Below are positions 13,622 to 19,087 of a DNA stretch of 19,087 nucleotides, piece by piece (the first letter of the stretch is position 1; each line of letters starts with the position of its first letter). Both the position numbers and the translations under genes were made by a program. A model generated the notes under the pieces. The model saw only the letters and a program-made list of their open reading frames with translations, was not told the origin of the DNA and made no database searches. This DNA is from Spirochaetaceae bacterium (lineage in GTDB: Bacteria; Spirochaetota; Spirochaetia; PWKH01), in assembly GCA_003557605.1 (NCBI GenBank), contig PWNW01000164.1:1-19087 (forward strand), read 5' to 3'.

Positions 13622-15784
13622 TCAGATCACCTTATAGTGCTTCAGGCCGTCTATGATGCCCCCCGCACACTCCTCACGGGCAAAGTAGATCTTCCTGGAG
13701 CTCTTCAGTTCACCCATCGACTCCTCATGGTTGGAAACCACGATGCCCTTCATCGGCCCGATGAGCATGTCACGGTCGTTTCCTGAATCCCCGGCAGTAA
13801 TAATTCTGTTGAAATCTATCTGCCATTTCCAGCCTACATGCTTCACCGCATGTCCCTTTGAAGCACGGTAGGGAAGCACATCAAGCAGCGACTCATGGGA
13901 GAATACCAGGTTCACTGCGCACCGATGCTCCTCCAATGCAGAGCGCACCCTGTCAAGCAGTCCTTCAGCAGAGGCCCCTTCCTTCAGGTTATAGCTGATC
14001 TTATGGTCACGCTGTGACCCGGCATACCCCTGCAGCTCAAGCTCATCAAAGGCTTCCAGGGCCTTTTTGATCTTTTCGCTGCGCCATCTCCGGCTGATGT
14101 ATTTTGACCACCCCTTGTCGAAATACTCCTCACTGCCGTAGTAGATTTCAGTCCCCACCGAGGTGATCATCACGTCCGGCACAGGAACACCATATTCTTC
14201 CAGCACATCCCGCGCCGCCTGATAATCCCTTCCGGTGGCAATACCGAACCCCAGGTGCTCATACTGCTCCTTGAGTATTTCCTTGAGCTTCTCAAGGCTC
14301 TCATTGTCACCGATGAGCGTATTGTCGATATCGACGATCAGCAGGTTGGAAATGGAACTCATCCGTTTTGCCAGGCTCTTCTCATAGGGAGCCTGCTTCG
14401 CCTTGCCTTCAGCATGCTTCCTCCCCACCTGCTTCAGCCCCTCAAGGTACTGGTCGCAGTGGCTCTTCCAGTTGTACACTTCCCGGGTATGCTCAACTCC
14501 GTTCTTTGAAAGCTTGTCCCAGTACTCTTCGTCGGTGAGAATCTTCTTTACTGCGCTGCGGATCTTTTCAGGATTATCCACATCCACCAGCACTCCGCTG
14601 CCGCAGTGTTTGTTTATATCTCTTACTCCACCCTTATGGGTCCCTACAAAGGGCAGCCCGGTAGCTGAGGCTTCAATAAAGGTAAGCCCGAAGTTTTCCA
14701 CCGAAGCGGTGCTGACAAACACGCCCTTCTTCATAGCACCGATGCGGTAGAGTTCAGGAACGTCCCGTTCTGGGCTGTGATGCTTCGGTATCGCCATTTT
14801 TCCGTAGAGGTCATACCGATCCATAAGCAGCAGCATATCGGTAAGCACCTCCTGCTCGCCCTCCTCCATGCTGTTGATGTCCTCCCTGATTCCGGCAATG
14901 ATGGCAAGGTTTGCGAAGGCCTGCAGTTCTTTGCTCTTCCCGTAGACATCAATAAGCACATCAATATTCTTCCTCCGCTCCGGGCGGCACAGTGCCAGGA
15001 TGATCGGCTTGTCCGGGTTGCTGTAAAAGCGTCCCAGCTGCCTGAGCATCTGATACTGCGCCAGTTTCTGCTCTTCGGTAATGGAGGGGTCCTGTATCTC
15101 ATAATGGTAGTAGGGGAAAAACTTTTCCAGGTTCAGTCCCGGAGGTATCACCGCAAACTCGGCATCTCCGCGGTTTTCATAAGAGCCGTAGAGCTCATCC
15201 CGCTCAAATTCAGTACTGGCAATCACCAGATCCGCCTTCCTCAGAGCTTTCTCCTCTTCATGAATACGCCTGGTGATATTATAGTATTCCTCAATCCGCT
15301 CTTGGGTAAGACCCGTTGAAAGCAGATAGCTCTGCTTCGGCCGTCCGAGTGAATGGCCGGTGAACACCAGGGGAATATGAAAAATCGATGATATTTCACC
15401 GGCCACATAGCCTCCGTCGGCATAGTGCCCGTGGATCATGTCCGGTACCCGGTTCTCTTTCCGGAAGTATTCAATCATCCGGTCGGTGTACTCATCCAGA
15501 TGGGACCACAGCAGTTCTTTGCGGATATATTTCTTTCCGCCGCACCCGAGACGGATGATCCTGCAGGATTCGCTGATCTGCTCAATGTCCTGTGAATAGT
15601 CCGACGAAACACGCTTGTCGCCGATCTTCCTGGTGAAGAGGTCCACCTTCACATCCTTATAATCAGCGAGCTGCTTGATCAAATCAATGACATACCGCGT
15701 CTGTCCTCCCGTATCGGCATCACGCCCCATTTCAATGTTTTCAGCCCTCACGAGTCCGTGAATATTTACCAATGCAATATACAT
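13622..15784 (-). CDS. sps: Sucrose-phosphate synthase with fused HAD-type phosphatase domain
   Basis: 720 residues in two domains. Residues 1 to about 450 are a GT4 glycosyltransferase that joins NDP-glucose to fructose-6-phosphate: DADTGGQTRYV near the N-terminus, GHSLGRPK at 143-150, a CRPERRKN donor-site segment, and the E-X7-E pair Glu363/Glu371 in ENFGLTFIE. A short Lys-rich linker leads to a HAD-IIB domain from about 478 on. This has the nucleophile pair Asp485/Asp487 (DIDNTLIGD), an ATGRD block and AGDSGNDRDML, all intact, so the protein may also remove the phosphate from sucrose-6-phosphate. The plan is that of the cyanobacterial Synechocystis enzyme of the same length; plant forms have decayed HAD domains. 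Sucrose is a known osmolyte. Mannosyl- or glucosylglycerate-type products are less likely. Confidence 0.9.
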   Translation of the reverse strand: MYIALVNIHGLVRAENIEMGRDADTGGQTRYVIDLIKQLADYKDVKVDLFTRKIGDKRVSSDYSQDIEQISESCRIIRLGCGGKKYIRKELLWSHLDEYTDRMIEYFRKENRVPDMIHGHYADGGYVAGEISSIFHIPLVFTGHSLGRPKQSYLLSTGLTQERIEEYYNITRRIHEEEKALRKADLVIASTEFERDELYGSYENRGDAEFAVIPPGLNLEKFFPYYHYEIQDPSITEEQKLAQYQMLRQLGRFYSNPDKPIILALCRPERRKNIDVLIDVYGKSKELQAFANLAIIAGIREDINSMEEGEQEVLTDMLLLMDRYDLYGKMAIPKHHSPERDVPELYRIGAMKKGVFVSTASVENFGLTFIEASATGLPFVGTHKGGVRDINKHCGSGVLVDVDNPEKIRSAVKKILTDEEYWDKLSKNGVEHTREVYNWKSHCDQYLEGLKQVGRKHAEGKAKQAPYEKSLAKRMSSISNLLIVDIDNTLIGDNESLEKLKEILKEQYEHLGFGIATGRDYQAARDVLEEYGVPVPDVMITSVGTEIYYGSEEYFDKGWSKYISRRWRSEKIKKALEAFDELELQGYAGSQRDHKISYNLKEGASAEGLLDRVRSALEEHRCAVNLVFSHESLLDVLPYRASKGHAVKHVGWKWQIDFNRIITAGDSGNDRDMLIGPMKGIVVSNHEESMGELKSSRKIYFAREECAGGIIDGLKHYKVI

Positions 15785-15905
15785 ACCTGATTCCTTTTTA
15801 TTTAGTATACTATTTTTATCTGCCCGCTGTTTTTATGTAATTAACATTAATTCTTAGTTATATTTCAGCTGCCGGACAGAAACTTGTTCATATTTACTTA
15901 GCATA
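15785..15905. other. AT-rich sps-deoD intergenic region with a repeated near-palindrome
   Basis: The 121-bp gap has no gene. It holds the perfect palindrome TAGTATACTA (15803-15812), which covers the likely sps -10 element (TATACT on the minus strand). A near copy, TTAGCATACTA (15898-15908), lies over the deoD stop codon; the two 11-mers differ at one position and start 96 bp apart. The -35 region of sps is not recognisable. The arrangement would suit a repressor with two sites, but no regulator is assigned. Confidence 0.4.
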
Positions 15906-16622
15906 CTAACATTTTTTGATGATGGTATCAAGTGCCGTCTCCATCATGCCGGTATAGCTGCGCTCCCGCTCCTTTGAGGAAGCCGCCTGCTTGGAAACCA
16001 GTGAGTCAGATACAGTGAGCACCGTCAGCGCACGGACCTTGTGCTTTGCCGCTATGGTGTACAGCCCTGCGGTCTCCATCTCAAGACACAGCGCACCGTA
16101 GTCAGCCCATACCTTCCAGCTCAAATCCCCCTCATGGGCATAGAAAATATCAGTGGAGACCACCGTGCCCGCATGGAAGTTCATGCCCCGCTGCTTCGCC
16201 AGCTCTGCTGCACGCACAGCCATAGGGAAATCAGCGGTGGGAGCATAGGATGCACCGAAGAATCGTGCCGAATTGACCGCCGAATCAGTGCAGGCGCTCA
16301 CCGCTATGACCAGGTCCTTCAGGGCAAGATGCTCCTGTATCGCACCGCAGGTGCCGACCCTCATAATCCTCTGCACCCCGTAGAACCGGCACAGCTCCTC
16401 AACATAGATGGAGATGGAGGGTATGCCCATTCCGCTTCCCATGACCGACACACGCTCACCCTTCCAGATGCCGGTGTAACCGAGCATGTTCCGCACTTCA
16501 TTGAAGACCTTAGGCTTTTCAAGATAGGTCTCAGCAATATATTTGGCCCGAAGGGGATCTCCGCTCATCAGCACCAGGGGAGCGATATCCCCGGTTTCCG
16601 CTTCAATATGTGGTGTTGCCAT
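15906..16622 (-). CDS. deoD: Purine nucleoside phosphorylase, DeoD type
   Basis: 238 residues from the ATG at 16622, almost the length of E. coli DeoD (239). It splits purine (deoxy)nucleosides with phosphate into base and (deoxy)ribose-1-phosphate, as a hexamer in the family. Conserved blocks are MATPHIEA (His5), MSGDPLRAKYIAETYLE, MGSGMGIPS, MRVGTCGA (phosphate site), CLEMETAG (ribose site) and TVSD with the catalytic Asp. The open frame extends upstream to 16733, but homology begins exactly at MATPHI. AGGAGG lies 9 bases before this ATG and the promoter lies inside the extension, so the short form is right. It is followed by sps 121 bp later on the same strand, a metabolically unrelated gene. 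Confidence 0.96.
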   Translation of the reverse strand: MATPHIEAETGDIAPLVLMSGDPLRAKYIAETYLEKPKVFNEVRNMLGYTGIWKGERVSVMGSGMGIPSISIYVEELCRFYGVQRIMRVGTCGAIQEHLALKDLVIAVSACTDSAVNSARFFGASYAPTADFPMAVRAAELAKQRGMNFHAGTVVSTDIFYAHEGDLSWKVWADYGALCLEMETAGLYTIAAKHKVRALTVLTVSDSLVSKQAASSKERERSYTGMMETALDTIIKKC

Positions 16623-16643
16623 ATTAACATGCCTCCTAATGCA

Positions 16644-16672
16644 ACCATAGCACCAGGCGGTTTGTGAGGCAA
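16644..16672 (-). promoter_or_regulatory. Predicted deoD promoter
   Basis: On the minus strand TTGCCT (16667-16672) and TATGGT (16644-16649) are 17 bp apart, with a TG one base before the -10 (extended -10). The AGGAGG ribosome binding site and the ATG at 16622 follow directly. Confidence 0.6.
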
Positions 16673-16701
16673 TATTTGATTGCTCCAGAAGTGGTGAAGT
16701 A

Positions 16702-16730
16702 TTGACAATTTCCGGGATATCTCTTATGTT
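16702..16730 (+). promoter_or_regulatory. Predicted promoter of the Rrf2-cysK-metY operon
   Basis: TTGACA (16702-16707) and TATGTT (16725-16730) are exactly 17 bp apart, about 31 bp before the Rrf2 ATG. It diverges from the deoD promoter, with about 30 bp between the two -35 boxes. No other promoter is seen before cysK or metY. Confidence 0.65.
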
Positions 16731-16746
16731 CACTAAATCGATGTAC

Positions 16747-16761
16747 TTTATGAGGTATAAA
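16747..16761. promoter_or_regulatory. Inverted repeat over the Rrf2 ribosome binding site
   Basis: TTTAT, GAGGT, ATAAA: perfect 5-bp arms enclose the ribosome binding site, and the last A is the first base of the start codon. It could be an autoregulatory site or a weak RNA hairpin. Short AT-rich dyads arise by chance, so this is only a candidate. Confidence 0.25.
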
Positions 16762-17195
16762 TGAAGTTATCCACCAAGAGCAGATACGGCACCCGGGCGA
16801 TGACCGAAATTGCCCGTGGATGGCCTGAAAAACCGGTAACCCGCAGGGAGATTGCTGAACTGCAGCGCATACCCGACTCCTATCTGGAAAACATCCTGGT
16901 ATCCCTGAAGGAGAGCGGACTGGTGACCACCATACGAGGGGCCAGGGGCGGGTATCGCCTTGCACAGCCCCCGGAGGATATTACCGTGCTGATGATTGTT
17001 GAAGCCCTCCAGGGACCAATCATACCCGTACCCTGCACGGACCCCGGGTACTCATGTGAAAGCATTTTTTCCTGCCGCACCGCTCCGGTCTGGAACAGGA
17101 TGTACCAAGCGATACGGGAGGTCCTGGAGCAGCACGCTCTTTCAGACCTCATCAGGGAAAAGACCCAAGAGGAATTCATCGATTTCATCATATAG
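16761..17195 (+). CDS. Rrf2-family transcriptional regulator with three-cysteine (IscR-like) site
   Basis: 144 residues. The N-terminal winged helix begins MKLSTKSRYGTRAM, and the wing carries RGARGGYRLA (59-68), both typical of Rrf2. Cys92, Cys99 and Cys105 lie in the region where IscR binds its [2Fe-2S] cluster (Cys92, Cys98, Cys104), with spacing 6 and 5 instead of 5 and 5. It could thus sense Fe-S or redox status. The alternative model is CymR, an Rrf2 protein that represses cysteine genes together with CysK but does not use such a cluster. The gene leads cysK (10 bp) and metY on one transcript, so sulfur-assimilation control is the obvious role. Start: GAGGT before the ATG. No iscS or iscU lies next to it. 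Confidence 0.9.
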   Translation: MKLSTKSRYGTRAMTEIARGWPEKPVTRREIAELQRIPDSYLENILVSLKESGLVTTIRGARGGYRLAQPPEDITVLMIVEALQGPIIPVPCTDPGYSCESIFSCRTAPVWNRMYQAIREVLEQHALSDLIREKTQEEFIDFII

Positions 17196-17205
17196 GAGCA
17201 CAGAG

Positions 17206-18135
17206 ATGAAGACAGCACAGTCAATTACAGAGCTGATCGGCAATACCCCGCTGCTGCGGATAGACAGCCTTTCCAGGGAGACGGGAAATGAAATCATCGG
17301 CAAGCTTGAATACTTTAATCCCCTTTCAAGCGTGAAGGACAGAATTGCCCTTGCGATGATTGAAGCTGCCGAAGCACAGGGGAACATCAAGCCCGGGGGG
17401 CTCATCATTGAACCGACCAGCGGAAACACCGGGATCGGTCTGGCATTCTGCGCTGCTGCAAAGGGCTACCGGCTCATTCTCACCATGCCCGAATCAATGA
17501 GCATGGAGCGCAGGGCCCTGCTGAAGGCCTTAGGGGCAGCTCTGGTGCTCACCCCCGCTGAAGGAGGAATGAAAGCGGCCATCAGCAGGGCCCAGGAGCT
17601 TGTCAAGGAAAATCCGGGAAGCTATATGCCCCTGCAGTTCAGCAATCCTGCAAATCCTGAGGTCCACAGAAACACTACTGCCCGGGAAATCTTGAGGGAT
17701 ACCGACGGTAAGGTGGATGCTTTTGTTGCGGGAATCGGGACCGGAGGAACAATCACCGGGGTGGGAGAAGTTCTGAAGGCAGAGATACCGGGAGTGCAGA
17801 TCATTGCGGTGGAACCTGCCCAGTCTTCGGTGCTTTCCGGGGGAGCTCCAGGACCCCACAAGATCCAGGGAATTGGTGCAGGGTTTATTCCCGAGGTGCT
17901 TAATACAGCAGTGTATGACAGGATTATTACGGTCTCTTCGGAAGAAGCGGCACATATGACCAGAAGCATGGCAAAGACAGAGGGGCTGCTTACGGGCATC
18001 TCCTCCGGAGCGGCGCTGTGCGCTGCACGTAAGGCTGCCCTGGAGGTGAAAGATCAGGGAAAGCGGTTTGTGGTGCTCCTGCCGGACTCAGGGGAGCGGT
18101 ATCTTTCGACGTGGATCTATTCAGACCAGCAATAG
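17206..18135 (+). CDS. cysK: Cysteine synthase (O-acetylserine sulfhydrylase)
   Basis: 309 residues, a fold-type II PLP enzyme that makes cysteine from O-acetylserine and sulfide. The PLP lysine is Lys44 (SVKDRIAL), the substrate loop is TSGNTGIG, the phosphate-binding loop is GTGGTITG, and ISSGAA and LLPDSGERYLST close the protein. All are standard for CysK/CysM. The start at 17206 has AGGAG 8 bases upstream and matches the family N-terminus (ITELIGNTPLLRI); a longer frame reaching back into the Rrf2 gene is not real. It is 10 bp after the regulator and 9 bp before metY. In Bacillus, CysK also partners the Rrf2 protein CymR, a possibility here. CysK versus CysM is not settled by eye. Confidence 0.95.
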   Translation: MKTAQSITELIGNTPLLRIDSLSRETGNEIIGKLEYFNPLSSVKDRIALAMIEAAEAQGNIKPGGLIIEPTSGNTGIGLAFCAAAKGYRLILTMPESMSMERRALLKALGAALVLTPAEGGMKAAISRAQELVKENPGSYMPLQFSNPANPEVHRNTTAREILRDTDGKVDAFVAGIGTGGTITGVGEVLKAEIPGVQIIAVEPAQSSVLSGGAPGPHKIQGIGAGFIPEVLNTAVYDRIITVSSEEAAHMTRSMAKTEGLLTGISSGAALCAARKAALEVKDQGKRFVVLLPDSGERYLSTWIYSDQQ

Positions 18136-18144
18136 GAGGCTTAC

Positions 18145-19087
18145 ATGGCATATCATTTGGAAACCCTGGCAGTGCATGGGGGAGTTACCGTGGACGAAAC
18201 CGGCTCACGGGCACTGCCGGTGCACCGGACCAGCTCATACCTCTTCAAGAGCACCGAGCACGCAGCGAATCTGTTCAGCCTGAAGGAGCAGGGAAACATC
18301 TACACCAGGATCATGAATCCCACCCAGGGGGTGCTGGAGCAGCGGATGACGGAACTGGAGGGAGGCAAAGGAGCTCTGGCTGTGGCGTCGGGAACTTCAG
18401 CCCTGTTCTATACGGTAATCAATATCTGCGGGCATGGTGATTCGGTGGTCTCTACGAGCAATATATACGGCGGAAGCCATACGATGTTCAGTTCAATCCT
18501 GCCGGAACTTGGTGTGCGCACCGCCTTTGTTCCCCCCAATGACTTCGATGCGCTGGAACAGGCAATTGATGATTCCACCAGGATGATCTTCACGGAAGTC
18601 ATCGGCAATCCCTCCCTTGATGCTGCTGACATCCGCAGGTATGCAGAGATCGCGAAATCACACCGAATTCCCCTGGTGGTGGACTCCACCTTCACACCTC
18701 CTGTACTGATGAGGCCTTTGGAGTTCGGTGCAGACATCGTGATTCATTCGCTGACAAAATGGCTGGGAGGGCACGGAACCGGCATCGGGGGCATCGTCAT
18801 TGACGGAGACAGTTTTGACTGGAAGGACCCGAAGTTCAGGCTCTACAATGAACCTGACAGCTCCTACCATGGACTCCGGTATGCCCACGATCTCCCCGAA
18901 GAAGCACCGCCGTTCATAACACGGCTGCGGTTAGTTCCGCTGCGCAATCTCGGGGCCGCAATCAGTCCGGACAATGCATGGATGTTCCTGCAGGGCATTG
19001 AGACCCTTCCCCTCCGCATGGAGCGCCATTGCAGCAACGCCCTGGAAACTGCACAATTTCTCAGCAGCCATGATGCGGTCTCATGGG
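18145..19087 (+). CDS. metY: O-acetylhomoserine sulfhydrylase, N-terminal 314 residues (gene continues past the window)
   Basis: The frame is open to the last base, so the C-terminal quarter is missing. This is a Cys/Met-metabolism PLP enzyme (fold type I) that makes homocysteine from O-acetylhomoserine and sulfide. Visible blocks are NIYTRIMNPT, the cofactor stretch VASGTSALFY, VVDSTFTPP and the PLP lysine Lys205 in HSLTKWLGGHGTGIGG. The NEPDSSYHGLRY segment after it and the expected full length near 430 favour MetY over cystathionine synthase or lyase. AGGAGG overlaps the cysK stop codon and lies 7 bases before the ATG. As third gene of the Rrf2-cysK operon it is the methionine-side entry of sulfide. 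The exact acyl donor (acetyl or succinyl) is inferred from the family. Confidence 0.92.
   Translation, partial: MAYHLETLAVHGGVTVDETGSRALPVHRTSSYLFKSTEHAANLFSLKEQGNIYTRIMNPTQGVLEQRMTELEGGKGALAVASGTSALFYTVINICGHGDSVVSTSNIYGGSHTMFSSILPELGVRTAFVPPNDFDALEQAIDDSTRMIFTEVIGNPSLDAADIRRYAEIAKSHRIPLVVDSTFTPPVLMRPLEFGADIVIHSLTKWLGGHGTGIGGIVIDGDSFDWKDPKFRLYNEPDSSYHGLRYAHDLPEEAPPFITRLRLVPLRNLGAAISPDNAWMFLQGIETLPLRMERHCSNALETAQFLSSHDAVSW

Noticed and set aside
13616..13625. Terminator between nagB and sps
   Set aside because: Only 3 bp separate the two stop codons and no stable hairpin with a T-run is visible on either side.
16623..16733. Upstream extension of deoD giving a 275-residue protein
   Set aside because: Homology to DeoD starts at MATPHI, AGGAGG precedes the ATG at 16622, and a good promoter lies within the extension.
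16996..17205. Longer frame for cysK starting inside the Rrf2 gene
   Set aside because: The extension overlaps a clear coding gene in another frame, and a strong ribosome binding site marks the ATG at 17206, where family homology begins.

Overview
The window reads as chromosomal DNA of a free-living bacterium: moderately GC-rich, densely packed, with strong AGGAGG-type ribosome binding sites and recognisable sigma70-type promoters. It carries no tRNA, rRNA, insertion sequence, phage gene or CRISPR array. The gene set (two-domain sucrose-phosphate synthase, a divergent YchF paralogue, an ApgM-type enzyme beside threonine synthase, a YkgJ cysteine-cluster protein, DeoD, NagA/NagB) would fit a saccharolytic, possibly marine or halophilic spirochaete. 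That placement is an inference, and no phylogenetic marker is present.

Layout, left to right. (1) 1-657: 3' part of a DASS/SLC13-type anion transporter, converging on a membrane-anchored tyrosine-phosphatase-like protein (661-1590, minus). (2) 1674-4743: a copper-homeostasis module. A CopZ-like chaperone and a CsoR repressor (plus strand) converge on a Cu(I)-exporting P1B ATPase (minus strand). Near-identical CsoR-type boxes lie before copZ-csoR and before copA. (3) 4784-8539: a minus-strand group thrC - apgM-like (predicted homoserine kinase) - YchF-like protein. Its promoter appears to be built into the terminator of the gene upstream. (4) 8572-10268: a Gfo/Idh/MocA oxidoreductase and a YkgJ-type cysteine-cluster protein, both minus strand. 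(5) 10402-13618: glycerate kinase, then nagA-nagB with overlapping start and stop codons, all plus strand. (6) 13622-16672: sucrose-phosphate synthase with a C-terminal HAD phosphatase domain and, upstream of it, deoD; both minus strand. (7) 16702-19087: an Rrf2-family regulator with three cysteines leading cysK and metY, the last cut by the window edge.

How the genes fit together. ThrC with the ApgM-like protein forms the homoserine-to-threonine branch, while MetY is the homoserine-to-homocysteine branch, which uses O-acetylhomoserine and sulfide. CysK takes sulfide to cysteine, and the Rrf2 protein is the obvious candidate to set this by Fe-S or cysteine status. NagA and NagB return amino sugars to fructose-6-phosphate, which is also the acceptor for sucrose-phosphate synthase on the opposite strand.

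Most of the window is ordinary metabolism. The parts most worth a second look are the divergent YchF paralogue, the non-orthologous homoserine kinase, the three-cysteine Rrf2-cysK-metY operon, the paired CsoR operators, the terminator-embedded thrC promoter and a repeated near-palindrome flanking the sps promoter.
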